NCBI RefSeq assembly: GCF_000384295.1
Contig: NZ_KB913037.1
Location: 1,032,762 to 1,096,761, forward strand
DNA length: 64,000 nucleotides
DNA from: Amycolatopsis balhimycina FH 1894
GTDB taxonomy: Bacteria; Actinomycetota; Actinomycetes; Mycobacteriales; Pseudonocardiaceae
Reading direction: 5' to 3'
Shown here: in pieces, positions 42,615-51,457 of the stretch
Layout: each line of letters opens with the position of its first letter
Numbering within the stretch: the stretch's first letter is position 1
Position numbers and translations under genes: made by a program
The notes under the pieces: generated by a model
Database searches by the model: none
The model's input: only the letters and a program-made list of their open reading frames with translations
What the model was told of the DNA's origin: nothing

Positions 42615-43577
42615 ATGGGATCGAAGATCGCGGTCGGCGTCACCGTCGTGGTCGCGATGCTTCCGGTGCTGCTGGGAGCCGTGCCGCAGGCCGTCGTCAC
42701 GGCGTTCACCGGCAACGGGAGCACGACCTGCACACCCAGCGGGACGACTACCCGCACTGTGCCTGGCTACGGGCCCGATCAGCTCGCCAACGCAGCGATC
42801 ATCACCTCGGTCGGCAATCAGCTGCAGGTAACCGAACCCGGGTGGGTCATCGCGGTCGCCGTCGCCATCCAGGAATCCACCCTGCGCAACCTCGATCACG
42901 GCGACCGCGACAGCCTCGGTCTCTTCCAACAGCGCCCGTCTCAAGGCTGGGGTACGCCCCAGCAGATCATGGACCCGACCTACGCGGCGACGCAGTTCTA
43001 TCGGCACCTGCAGGCCGTGCCGAGCTGGCAGCAGATGAGCCTCAACGACGCCGCCCAAGCCGTCCAGCGGTCCGGGACACCAGAGGCGTACGGCCGCCAC
43101 GAGGCGGACGCCGAAGCCATCGTCGCCGCGGTCGCCGGAGTGGCCTGCGAACACACCGGTACCGGGGACTGCACGAACATCGCCGCGCCGACGCCCGCCG
43201 CGCTCACCGCCATCAACTACGCCTGCGGGCAACGCGGCCTGCCGTACGTGTGGGGCGGCAACGGCCCCGAGTTGGGGGACGCCGGCTTCGACTGCAGCGG
43301 CTTGACCCGAGCCGCGTACGGCGCCGCCGGCATCCCATTGCCACGAACCTCGCGCGAGCAGTACGCCGCCGGACCGCGCGTGCCCGCCGGCGCACCGCTA
43401 CTTCCGGGCGACCTCGTTTTCTACGCGACCGCCGGGCGCGTGCATCACGTCGGCCTGTACGTCGGCGGCGGCAACATGATCGACGCACCTGACTTCGGAC
43501 AGGCCGTGAGAGTGGAGCCGTACCGCCACTCCGGCGACGGCTACATCGGTTCCACCAGGCCAGTTTCGCCACGTTGA
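42615..43577 (+). CDS. lysozyme-like/NlpC-P60 peptidoglycan hydrolase (VirB1-like)
   Basis: 320 residues. A signal-anchor (about 5-30), a lysozyme-like domain (VAVAIQESTLRNLDHGDRDS then LGLFQQRPSQGWG; catalytic Glu in QESTL) and a C-terminal NlpC/P60 domain with catalytic Cys in AGFDCSGLTRAAY and His in VHHVGLYVGGG. It opens the cell wall for the transfer channel. GAGGAG precedes the ATG at 42615. It closes the transfer operon. Confidence 0.9.
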   Translation: MGSKIAVGVTVVVAMLPVLLGAVPQAVVTAFTGNGSTTCTPSGTTTRTVPGYGPDQLANAAIITSVGNQLQVTEPGWVIAVAVAIQESTLRNLDHGDRDSLGLFQQRPSQGWGTPQQIMDPTYAATQFYRHLQAVPSWQQMSLNDAAQAVQRSGTPEAYGRHEADAEAIVAAVAGVACEHTGTGDCTNIAAPTPAALTAINYACGQRGLPYVWGGNGPELGDAGFDCSGLTRAAYGAAGIPLPRTSREQYAAGPRVPAGAPLLPGDLVFYATAGRVHHVGLYVGGGNMIDAPDFGQAVRVEPYRHSGDGYIGSTRPVSPR

Positions 43578-43754
43578 GACCTGAAACACAAGCACTTCTG
43601 GGCGATACGTATGTCTTGTTTGGACAATAGCTTGACACGAAGTGGCTGACGGAGCGTCGATGGACGTGTAGCCCGAACCACCGGATGCGCACCGGCGGGC
43701 GAACGCCCCGGCCGGGGCATGACCACCCACCGCTTCAACCGAAACGGAATCGTC
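43578..43754. promoter_or_regulatory. promoter gap before the HTH protein gene
   Basis: 177 bp. TTGACA at 43632-43637 is a good -35 box, though no clear -10 follows at 17-18 bp. A perfect 8-bp palindrome ATACGTAT lies upstream near 43604. The DNA is less GC-rich than the genes on either side. Confidence 0.4.
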
Positions 43755-44339
43755 ATGTCTCAGAACGACTCGTCGAACACCAAACCCGAAACCGCGGAGC
43801 CGAAGGTTCGCCGCGCGCTCGAAGCCAACCCCGGCGCAACCGCCGCACGGATCGCGACCAAAGCCGGAGTCGGCCGCTCGACAGCCACGAAGATCCTCTC
43901 CCGCTGGGCCGCCGAAGGACTGGTGACCCGCACCACCGGCAAGGACCAGTCGGTCCCCGTCACGTGGACGGTCCACGACGATCAGACCAACGACGCAGCC
44001 GAAGTCGTGGAGCCCGGCGACGTGCCCGCCACGGCAGATCAGGAGGCGGAACGTCCCGTCGGACCCGCCGACGAACGAGAGGCCGATGCCTCCTTGCCTG
44101 ACCCCGGCGCTACCGCTACGGCGGAAACGCCGCAGAAGGACCGGTTGCCGAAGGGCGCGCTTTACGAGCTGGTGAAGGAGTTCCTTCAGGCGCATCCCGG
44201 CGAAGAGTTCGGCCCCGCCAAGATCGGAACAGAGCTGGTCCGATCCAGCGGCGCAGTGAACAACGCCCTCGAGAAGCTCGTCACCAACGGGCTGGCAACG
44301 AAAACGTGCGAAGCGCCGAAGCGCTTCACTTCCAGCTGA
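43755..44339 (+). CDS. protein with two winged helices
   Basis: 194 residues from the ATG at 43755; an ATG at 43719 in frame is an alternative. The N-terminal unit (KVRRALEANPGATAARIATK, then GVGRSTATKILSRWAAEGLV) is a MarR/FaeA-like winged helix. After an acidic linker a second unit appears (PGEEFGPAKIGTELVRSSGA, then VNNALEKLVTNGLATK). This second unit is similar to the N-terminus of the MoxR-type ATPase at 46925. It is probably a regulator of accessory transfer genes. A strong terminator follows. Confidence 0.65.
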   Translation: MSQNDSSNTKPETAEPKVRRALEANPGATAARIATKAGVGRSTATKILSRWAAEGLVTRTTGKDQSVPVTWTVHDDQTNDAAEVVEPGDVPATADQEAERPVGPADEREADASLPDPGATATAETPQKDRLPKGALYELVKEFLQAHPGEEFGPAKIGTELVRSSGAVNNALEKLVTNGLATKTCEAPKRFTSS

Positions 44340-44354
44340 CCGTCAGCGCAACCC

Positions 44355-44394
44355 GACGGGGGCGGATCACCATCGTGGTGATCCGCCCCCGTTT
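44355..44394. terminator. perfect 17-bp hairpin with T-tract
   Basis: Stem 44356-44372 with 44376-44392 around a TCG loop, followed by TTT. It lies between the stop of the two-winged-helix gene and the stop of the convergent gene at 44419, so it can act in both directions. Confidence 0.85.
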
Positions 44395-44418
44395 AGCGCT
44401 GGAACCCGGCAGGGAAGG

Positions 44419-45015
44419 TCACTGTGTCGCCTGCTGGTTCACCTCAGCCGGATGAGGAAAGATGCACTCGTCGTCGCAGTCCTGCGCGCCAGCGGTGGCA
44501 ATGAACGGGCAGTCGCCTCGATGGGCCTTGGTGAAGGTGACGCTACCGTCAGGATGTTCGAGTATGTGCAGTGCGCCGCCGTGGCGGTAGGCCCACACGA
44601 TGTCGTCCGGATCGATACACTTTTCGCCATCGAAGCCGTAAGTCATGGCCAGCAACGCACTGATCCCACCGTGGACATGAGGTGAAATGGTCTGCGTGGT
44701 CGGTGGGGCGGCAAGGATTTCGGCGGCCCTGCCGAGGAGGCGCTCGGTCAGCCCGGCGAGAGCGGTGGCAGCGTGGACGTCAGTGCTCGGTCGCGGCGTG
44801 TCGTGCCACCAGTTGCTGGGAGCGTCAGCGGCGAGACTCGTCCACGTCATCTGGTCGCTGAGTACCTCGGCGACCGCGAAGCTCTGGTTGATGTAGTAGT
44901 CGCGCTCGACGCGTGCGCGGAGCGTGCGTCCGGCAAACTCGACGACGCGGGTGTGGTGGTAGCTGGTCAGGGTGACGCCTGTCGCTTCGTCGCGTTCGGT
45001 CATCGAGGCATTCAT
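44419..45015 (-). CDS. hypothetical protein, element accessory gene
   Basis: 198 residues I do not recognise. It is soluble, acidic and has a C-terminal Cys/His cluster (HRGDCPF, AQDCDDECIFPHP) that may bind metal. The N-terminal YHHTRVVEFAGRTLRARVER and the TYGFDGEKCIDPDDIVWAYR block look like a compact alpha/beta fold. GAGGAG six bases before the ATG at 45015 sets the start. It is read leftward and follows the vWA gene after 107 bases, so it may be the last gene of that operon. Confidence 0.55.
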   Translation of the reverse strand: MNASMTERDEATGVTLTSYHHTRVVEFAGRTLRARVERDYYINQSFAVAEVLSDQMTWTSLAADAPSNWWHDTPRPSTDVHAATALAGLTERLLGRAAEILAAPPTTQTISPHVHGGISALLAMTYGFDGEKCIDPDDIVWAYRHGGALHILEHPDGSVTFTKAHRGDCPFIATAGAQDCDDECIFPHPAEVNQQATQ

Positions 45016-45122
45016 TGTGGTCTCCTCTGTCTTCGTGTGCGATTTGTTGGTCGTACAGGTCCAGTCAGGTCGTCAGGTCGAGGCAAACCCCAACAGGCGA
45101 GCCAACTCTGGCGCGATTACGG

Positions 45123-46883
45123 TTACCGGCGGGCGGCGGCGCGAAGCGCGGCGGTCGCGGCGTGCCCGATGGCACGCGCGGCCGTCGCGGGGTCGGTCAG
45201 CACGTGGACAGTCGCCCCATCGAGCGGTGTGTCGACGTCGCTGGTGGTCAGCCACAGCACCGCGCACCCGGAGGCGCGCAGCCGGTCGAGCTTCTTCTGC
45301 CCGTCGCGGCGGGGGTCGTCGCGGTAGTTGCCGTCGGACACGATGACGACCAGCCGGGCCGCGCCGGGGCGGGACAGGCCGAGGGAGCCGTCGAGGGCGT
45401 CGAGCGCGCGGGGGATGTCCTCGTAGTTGTCGTTGGAGCGGAACTCGGTGACCTCCGTAGGCGGCTTGCCCGGGTGGGTCAGCGGGCGCACATGGTTCCC
45501 GAAGATCACGCTCGCCGTGTCGGCGGGCACCCGCGTGTGACGGGCGGCGTTGGCCAGGATCCAGGCGGCCGAGGCGACGTGTTCGCGCGCCCAGCCCATC
45601 GAGCCGGACACGTCACACGCGATCCCGACCCGCAGCGGCGGCACGGTGACCGGTGTACGGATGGTGCGGGTGAACGGCTCGGCGGTCACCACGGCACCGG
45701 CGGCACGCTGGGCCTCGGCCGCCCGCACACCGCGCATCCGCAGCCGCCCGGGCGGCACCTCCGAGGTGGATCGCACGGCGACTCGTTCGCGGGTTCCGGC
45801 GGTGTCCAGCGCCCGCGCGAGCACCCGCGCGGCTGCGCACTCCTCAGGCGTGGGCGGCCGGGTGCCTGTTGTCCTGGTGTCGCCGCCACGGGGGCCGCCG
45901 GTCCCGAACACTCGTCGCGCCACTGCTCCCGCCTTCTTCTCAGCGGCCTCTTCGCTTTCCCTCGCGGCGGCCGCGACTGCGGCCGGGTCCTCGGGTGCCT
46001 TCTCCCCCGCGACGTTCGCCGCCACCCCGCCCAGCACGGCGGCAATGGCATCCGCCAACGGTGACGGGGCGGCGGGTCCGGGCGAGCTACCTGTCGGGTC
46101 CGAGGTGCCGGGCGAGGCCGGCGACGAGGCCGAGTCCGGGTCGGTGCCGAGGATCTCGCACCACTGCCGCCCGAGGTCGAGCATGTCCTCGCCCGCGTCG
46201 TCGGCAGTCCGCAGCGCCTGCCGCCACACCGCCCGCAGCTTGCCGAGAACTTCCGCGCCGAGCACGTCCTCGACGACCCGGGCGACCGGGTGGACCTCGG
46301 CGTGCGTGAGCACCCCGCCGTCGGCCCGGCCCAGCAGGAGCGCGGCGGTGCGCGCGGCGTCGGCGGCAGTCATCTTCGGCGCGGTGACGGGGTCGGCAAA
46401 CAGGTGCAAGTCGGTGGCAACGATGCCCTGCACGCACGCCCGCAGCCAGTGCCGGTCGTCCGGGCGACGGCGGATGTGCGCCGCTTCCATCCGCGGCTCT
46501 TCCAGCAGCATGGCGGCGGCAACCACGCCGGGCGGAGCGCCGTCCGGCGGTTCCCACGCGGTGTGTTTGGCGTGTCCGCACTCGTGGGTGAGGGCACCCC
46601 AGGCCGGGGCGTAGCGGGCCCGGTCGGACAGGTTCGCCGGGTCCACGGTGGCCGGGTCCACGCCGAGGTGGTCACCGTCGACCTCGATCAACGCGCGGTG
46701 CGGGTAGAAACACGCGGGGGCACCGCCGCCCGCGCCGGGAGCGACGCTGACCACGAGGTCGTCGCGGTCGGCGATCACCGGGACCTCGTCGGCGAACGCG
46801 GCGGACAGAGTCAGCCATTCCGGGCGCGCGGGGAACACGGCGGCACCGGTGGCGGCCGGGTCGGCGGTGAAGTGGGCACTCAT
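45123..46883 (-). CDS. vWA-domain protein with HExxH metallopeptidase-like N-terminus
   Basis: 586 residues. Residues 99-104 read THECGH, an HExxH zinc site, with LLEEPRMEA nearby that may give the third ligand. A long acidic linker follows. The C-terminal ~190 residues are a von Willebrand A domain with MIDAS DVSGSMG and VIVSDGNYR. The layout recalls the DUF2201 putative metallopeptidase/VWA family, which works with MoxR ATPases, and the MoxR-type gene lies 41 bases upstream. The ATG at 46883 has AAAGGA before it. It may assemble or activate a partner complex, perhaps the transfer machinery, or form a defence-like pair; neither is proven. Confidence 0.75.
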   Translation of the reverse strand: MSAHFTADPAATGAAVFPARPEWLTLSAAFADEVPVIADRDDLVVSVAPGAGGGAPACFYPHRALIEVDGDHLGVDPATVDPANLSDRARYAPAWGALTHECGHAKHTAWEPPDGAPPGVVAAAMLLEEPRMEAAHIRRRPDDRHWLRACVQGIVATDLHLFADPVTAPKMTAADAARTAALLLGRADGGVLTHAEVHPVARVVEDVLGAEVLGKLRAVWRQALRTADDAGEDMLDLGRQWCEILGTDPDSASSPASPGTSDPTGSSPGPAAPSPLADAIAAVLGGVAANVAGEKAPEDPAAVAAAARESEEAAEKKAGAVARRVFGTGGPRGGDTRTTGTRPPTPEECAAARVLARALDTAGTRERVAVRSTSEVPPGRLRMRGVRAAEAQRAAGAVVTAEPFTRTIRTPVTVPPLRVGIACDVSGSMGWAREHVASAAWILANAARHTRVPADTASVIFGNHVRPLTHPGKPPTEVTEFRSNDNYEDIPRALDALDGSLGLSRPGAARLVVIVSDGNYRDDPRRDGQKKLDRLRASGCAVLWLTTSDVDTPLDGATVHVLTDPATAARAIGHAATAALRAAARR

Positions 46884-46924
46884 GGCGCGGGTCCTTTCGC
46901 GACGGTACGCGGTGCGTGGCTGGC

Positions 46925-48151
46925 TCAGGGTTTGGTGGTGATGCGGGCGCCGAGGGCGAGCGGGGTGACGGGCTTGCCGAAGACGTCGCGCACCACGGTG
47001 GCGACGGTGGCGCGGTCCTCTTCCGGCGCGATCCCGACCAGGTTCCCGGCGGCGGCGTCGAGGTCCCACGCGTCGGCGAGCTTCTTGAACGCCAGAAGCT
47101 CCCGTAGCTGGGGCGCCCAGCCGATCTCGCCCTTCTCCTGCCGGGTCGCGAGGTTGCGCGCCACCCGCACGGCCCTCTTGTCAACCCCGAGCTGTTCGGC
47201 GAGGGCGTAGTCGCTGGAGACCTGGATGTGCACGGAGAAGCGGGACGAAAGCGCGTCGGAGAGAACCGCCCCGTGGACACCGGGGTTGTGTCCGGCCACG
47301 ACATAGAAGCCTGGTTCGGCGTGGACGACTTCGCCGCCGTTGGCCTTGATCACGATCTCGCGGCGTCCGTCCATGGCGGGGTAGACCACGGCGAGCACGG
47401 TCGGCGGGATCAGGGTCGCGTCGTCGATGAACAGCGGCACCCCGGTGCGCATCGCGCGGACCAGCGGGCCGTGGACGAACACGAAGTCGCCGTCGGGGGT
47501 TTTGGTGTAGTCGCCCACGAGGTCGGCGACCACGGTGTCGCCGTCGCCCTGCACGGTGAGGCAGTCGTTGAACGCCGCCTCCACCACCGAGGTCTTGCCG
47601 GTGCCGGGCGGCCCGTACAGGAGCGCGGCGACCCCGGCGTCACGCAACCGCGCCAGTGCAGTCACGTCCGGCATGCCGGACAGCAGCCGGGGGTGGTAGT
47701 CCATCCCGTTCGGGCGTTTCACCGGGCCGGTGACCTTCCGCGCCGGTCGGCTGGTGGTGCTGCCTGCACCGGACGGAGCGGGCGTGGTCGGGGATGCGGC
47801 GGGTGCCGTCGCGGGTGGCGTGCGGCGGGGTGCACATGGCGGGGCCGGGGTGATGGCGGGCGCGGCGGCGGCCGCCGTCATCGCGGTTGCCCGGTAGGCC
47901 AGTGGCGCGGTGGTGGCGAGTTCGGCTTCTCCCCGGTCGGTCAGCGCTTTGCAGGCGTTGCCGACAGCGCCGGATGAGCGGTTGAGGGTGTGCGCAATGC
48001 CACCGGGGGTGTGGGTGCCTGCAGGGTCATCGGCCAGGACTTTGGCGACCATCGCGCGGAGTTCGCCGTTGCGGAGCCGGGTTGCCGTCCCACCCGCCGG
48101 GGTGGTCGGCCCGGTGGCGGGTGCCGTGGCGGGCGGGGTGGGCGTGGTCAT
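46925..48151 (-). CDS. MoxR-type AAA+ ATPase with N-terminal winged helix
   Basis: 408 residues. The N-terminal ~85 residues form a winged helix (THTPGGIAHTLNRSSGAVGN, then ACKALTDRGEAEL), followed by an Ala/Pro-rich linker. The AAA+ core has Walker A GPPGTGKTS, Walker B VPLFIDDATLI, sensor-1 VVAGHNP and the arginine-finger region LSDALSSRFSV. GGAAGGGAA precedes the ATG. It pairs with the vWA protein downstream, as MoxR and vWA proteins normally do. The winged helix is an unusual addition and matches the second unit of the protein at 43755. Confidence 0.8.
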   Translation of the reverse strand: MTTPTPPATAPATGPTTPAGGTATRLRNGELRAMVAKVLADDPAGTHTPGGIAHTLNRSSGAVGNACKALTDRGEAELATTAPLAYRATAMTAAAAAPAITPAPPCAPRRTPPATAPAASPTTPAPSGAGSTTSRPARKVTGPVKRPNGMDYHPRLLSGMPDVTALARLRDAGVAALLYGPPGTGKTSVVEAAFNDCLTVQGDGDTVVADLVGDYTKTPDGDFVFVHGPLVRAMRTGVPLFIDDATLIPPTVLAVVYPAMDGRREIVIKANGGEVVHAEPGFYVVAGHNPGVHGAVLSDALSSRFSVHIQVSSDYALAEQLGVDKRAVRVARNLATRQEKGEIGWAPQLRELLAFKKLADAWDLDAAAGNLVGIAPEEDRATVATVVRDVFGKPVTPLALGARITTKP

Positions 48152-48751
48152 CGCAGGTGTTCCCTTCCAGTGCGTGACGCGGGCGGTTCGGCGAATCAGA
48201 ACGATCCGTAGCGGCCCTTAAATGTGATTTCCGGATTTCCCGGGCGACACAACAAAAGTAACTCGATAAGGCCAGTCGCACAATACCTTTCCAGGCCCCA
48301 TTCAGGTGACGAATTCCGCCATCCAGCCAAAAGCATTTGAAGTATTTCGCCGAACCGTTTGCGCAGGTCGCGGACGTCAGGCAGCCGACAACAGCCACAA
48401 CAAAGGAAATGGACAATCGTTTATTTGAGCAAAATAGAAATAGACGGATGACTGTCGACACGAGGTGAGATGACCAGGAGAGCCAGACCGTGGGGACATG
48501 TTCACAGCAGCGGGACCGACGGGGCGGCCCTGATGTGCTTACCTGCTTGTCGCCAAGCGAGTCTGGGATACCGGCGGATCCCCGCATGTAGGCCTTGACC
48601 TGCGAGCATGCCTGGAGACGGAGGATCCGGCTTAGGCGGTCCACGGAGCGCCGGGGCGATCGGCGCGTGCGGTGGCACCCCCGATGGCTGGCGGCCATCC
48701 GAGGGACGGTGCCCGCGGATGATCGGCTCCGGCGAGCGGGCCGCTCGGACT

Positions 48752-48806
48752 GTCGCACGGGCGTGTCCGTCCGTGCGACGCGTTGTGGCACCTCGATGGT
48801 GCCACA
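48752..48806. repeat. two adjacent perfect 9-bp hairpins
   Basis: GTCGCACGG (48752-48760) pairs with CCGTGCGAC (48771-48779) around ten bases; TGTGGCACC (48784-48792) pairs with GGTGCCACA (48798-48806) around five bases. The two are five bases apart. Confidence 0.7.
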
Positions 48807-48847
48807 CCAAATGGCGACTCTGAACGGAAACACGGGATGCTTTTTCT

Positions 48848-48889
48848 TCGCGACGACTATCAGTACGTCGACACTAACATCCGTCGCGA
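48848..48889. repeat. 8-bp inverted repeat with 26-base centre
   Basis: TCGCGACG (48848-48855) and CGTCGCGA (48882-48889) flank an AT-rich centre. It lies just beyond the paired hairpins and before the BTAD gene end. Confidence 0.55.
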
Positions 48890-48940
48890 CTGACCAGCTA
48901 TTTCAGCGTAGAGGTACTTTATGGCGCGCCCCGGGCCGGT

Positions 48941-51442
48941 TCAGGCCTTGGGGGCTGCGATTCCTGCGTGGGGTTCTCGGAGTCGTTGGGCGAGCTCGAT
49001 TGTCGCGGCGGTCGGTGTTTCGTCGATCTCGGCGATGCGTGCTTCGAGCAGGCGTAGCGTTCGGGCTATCGCGTCGTGCCGGCCGAGGGTGTGTTCGAGG
49101 CGCATGATGTCGCGGTAGAGCAGCTCGTTGTGCGGGTCGAAGTCCCGCGCCGCTTCCAGCAGCTCCAGCGTGGACTCGGGATCGCTGCGGACTCGTGCGC
49201 GGGCCAGGGCGGCGACGGCGTCGAGGGCGTCGCGGCGGACGCCTTCGCGCAGCGCGGTGAGCCAGCCTGCTTCGATGCCGGCGGCCAGCTCGCCGCCGTA
49301 ACTCGCGACGATCGCGGCGTAGGCCGCGGCACGGTTCTCGTCGTCGGTCGTGGTGCGGCGCCGGGCGAGCGCGCCGGCGAACGTCCAGTAGTCGACCTCG
49401 ACGACCGCGGGATCGAGGCGATATCGGCCGTGCTGTGCGACCACGAGGTCGCCGATGTCGGGTGAGGTGGCTTTGTGGACGGTGCTGCGGAGGCGGGACA
49501 GGACGGTACGCAGCACGGCGGCCGGGTCCTGCGCTGGGCGATTGGCCCACAGGCTGTCGATGATCGCGGCCCGCGGAACTCCCTCCGGATGCAGGGAGAG
49601 GTAGATCAGCAGCTCCCACAGCCGTCGCGACAAGCTGCCGGTGACTTCCACCGCGTGGTCCGGGCGAGTGAGGTCCGGTCGCCACAACAACCTCGGCTGG
49701 CCGAACACCGCCAGCACCAGCGGCGCGGCGACGTCACGCTGGTGTTCGGCGGCATTCGTCGAGTCTGGCTCGGGTACTGCTTCGGCTTGGTCCGGTGGAC
49801 CTGCGATCTCCAACCCGTGGCTGGGCTCGAGAGCAGACTCGGGGTGGTCGTCCCGAGTGCCGTGTGCGGCGTCGAAGAGGGCGAACAGCTCGCGGGTCGC
49901 GGATTCGGGAAGCGAGAAGGCGCGCCGGCCGCGTAACCGCTCCCCCGGGCCCGGCGAGGTCGCGGTGAGGGTGCCAGCGGTGTCCACGTAGGCCGTGACG
50001 CCGGGGTGCCATTGGCCGAGCAGCAGCACTGTGGTGCTCGCGCCGCCTCCGGCGAGGGCGTGCTGCAGCCGGGTGCGATCGTGTTCGCCTTCCGGCGCGC
50101 TCGCCAGCAAGATCCGGCCGGCCCTGTCTTGTGGTGTCTGGCTGTCGAGGTGTGCGAGCGCGGCGGCGAGGTCGTCGACGACGTGGACGCACTCGGGCAG
50201 GTCGGCGTTGTGCTCCGGGACGCCGAGCAAGCCACGCAGATCCGCGGCCGGCGCGACGATCTGCGGGTGACGGGTGGTGGTCATGGCCGTGAGCAGCAGC
50301 GCGCGGGCGGCGGCGTGGCTGCCCGGGCCGATGAGCCCGAGGCCGTGCGTCGCCGCGAGCTCCAGCGCCAGGTCCGCGGCGGCCTCATCGGCGGGCTCCC
50401 CCAGCTCGAGCATCGTCTCGGGCTCGGCGGCATCGGCCTCGTCGGGTCCAGCGTGGGCGTGCCGGTGGGCCAGGTGCAGCTGGTAGACGACCGGAGCGAC
50501 GGGCAGGTCGTCGTCGCGCCGGCCGCTGCCGGGCCGGTAGGCGGTGCGGTGACGTCGTCGGGCGACCAGCAGCATTGCGCTGATCGCGCCCGCCAGCCCG
50601 AGGCCGACGTACATGCCGGGCTCCCACGACGAGCTGGGGCCCGGAGCAACGGTGGGAGGTGGCGACGAGCTCGGCGGAGAGGTCGCCGTGGGCTTCGCTG
50701 GTGGCGGCTGCCGCTGCGGAGGTGTGGAGGCGGCAGGCATGGGCGTCGGCGGAAGGCGGATCCGATCGCCCGGATAGATCAGGCTGGGCGAGGTCAGCGT
50801 CCGACCGCCGGGCTGGGTGCTCTCGGCGTTCAGGCTCCAGAGCTCTGGCCACCGGTTGGCGTCACCGAGGCGGCGCTGCGCGATCCGGTACAGCGAATCG
50901 TGAACGCCGGCACGGGGCGGACGCACCAGCTCGACGTCCTCCGATCGACCGTCAACAGCCAATGGCGCGGTCACCGACGAGCTCAGGCCGGGCTGGACCG
51001 CGCCGCTTCCGCCAGAGGCGGCGAGGGCAGTGCGGCCGACGAACGACACGACCACGGTGGTGATGAGCACCGCCGCGACCCGGCGGAGCGGGCCGCCGCG
51101 CCAGGCTGCGCCCGGCAGGCCGGCGGTGCGGACGAGGTCGTATCCGCACCTGGCCAGCTCGACGAGGAACGCGCCCCACAGCAGCCACGCGCCGCACGCG
51201 AGCACATCCAGCAGCTGACTTGCCGACAGCCGAGCCGTCAGCACGTCACCGAGCTCGGCCATGGTGGGCAGGTGATCCGGGAGGGGCCAGCCGATGAACC
51301 GCACCAGCGCCCACGGCAGCCCGGCACACAACCCAGACAGCAGCGCGAGCGCTACGCCCGCCTGCAGCACCCGCCCTGCGCCACGCACGAGCGCACGACG
51401 AGCTCCCCGCGGCCCGGTTCCGGCTTGCCGTTCTACAGGCAC
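48941..51442 (-). CDS. membrane LysM/BTAD (SARP-like) regulator of the tad locus
   Basis: 833 residues. Three N-terminal membrane helices (about 25-145), a LysM-like unit (VHDSLYRIAQRRLGDANRWP, then SLIYPGDRIRLPP), a proline-rich stretch and another helix (GMYVGLGLAGAISAMLLVAR), then a cytoplasmic part ending in a winged helix and BTAD domain (SRRLWELLIYLSLHPEGVPR; VLRTVLSRLRSTVHKA; RDFDPHNELLYRDIMRLEHT). This architecture is repeatedly found beside actinobacterial tad pilus genes. It may sense the cell wall through LysM and control the locus. The GTG at 51442 has AGGGA upstream but at a long distance. Confidence 0.8.
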   Translation of the reverse strand: MPVERQAGTGPRGARRALVRGAGRVLQAGVALALLSGLCAGLPWALVRFIGWPLPDHLPTMAELGDVLTARLSASQLLDVLACGAWLLWGAFLVELARCGYDLVRTAGLPGAAWRGGPLRRVAAVLITTVVVSFVGRTALAASGGSGAVQPGLSSSVTAPLAVDGRSEDVELVRPPRAGVHDSLYRIAQRRLGDANRWPELWSLNAESTQPGGRTLTSPSLIYPGDRIRLPPTPMPAASTPPQRQPPPAKPTATSPPSSSPPPTVAPGPSSSWEPGMYVGLGLAGAISAMLLVARRRHRTAYRPGSGRRDDDLPVAPVVYQLHLAHRHAHAGPDEADAAEPETMLELGEPADEAAADLALELAATHGLGLIGPGSHAAARALLLTAMTTTRHPQIVAPAADLRGLLGVPEHNADLPECVHVVDDLAAALAHLDSQTPQDRAGRILLASAPEGEHDRTRLQHALAGGGASTTVLLLGQWHPGVTAYVDTAGTLTATSPGPGERLRGRRAFSLPESATRELFALFDAAHGTRDDHPESALEPSHGLEIAGPPDQAEAVPEPDSTNAAEHQRDVAAPLVLAVFGQPRLLWRPDLTRPDHAVEVTGSLSRRLWELLIYLSLHPEGVPRAAIIDSLWANRPAQDPAAVLRTVLSRLRSTVHKATSPDIGDLVVAQHGRYRLDPAVVEVDYWTFAGALARRRTTTDDENRAAAYAAIVASYGGELAAGIEAGWLTALREGVRRDALDAVAALARARVRSDPESTLELLEAARDFDPHNELLYRDIMRLEHTLGRHDAIARTLRLLEARIAEIDETPTAATIELAQRLREPHAGIAAPKA

Positions 51443-51457
51443 AACAGCGTCCCTGGC

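Larger units (their letters stand above)
48152..48940. other. 789-bp non-coding region, AT-richer then hairpin-rich; candidate oriT or control region
   Basis: No frame here is protein-like. Bases 48240-48470 are clearly lower in GC than anything around. Bases 48720-48900 hold three inverted repeats (listed separately). The region lies upstream of the leftward MoxR/vWA operon and downstream of the BTAD gene, so it also carries that operon's promoter. A low-GC patch next to nested hairpins inside a conjugative element is what an origin of transfer or replication would look like; that is inference. Confidence 0.45.

Noticed and set aside
17366..43642. GCTTGACACGAAG shared by the promoter gaps at 17.37 kb and 43.63 kb
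   Set aside because: Thirteen bases that include a -35 consensus are likely by chance; no further similarity around them.
48595..49107. 170-codon plus-strand frame next to the BTAD gene
   Set aside because: Its second half is antisense to the BTAD domain and its first half runs through the hairpin region without protein character.
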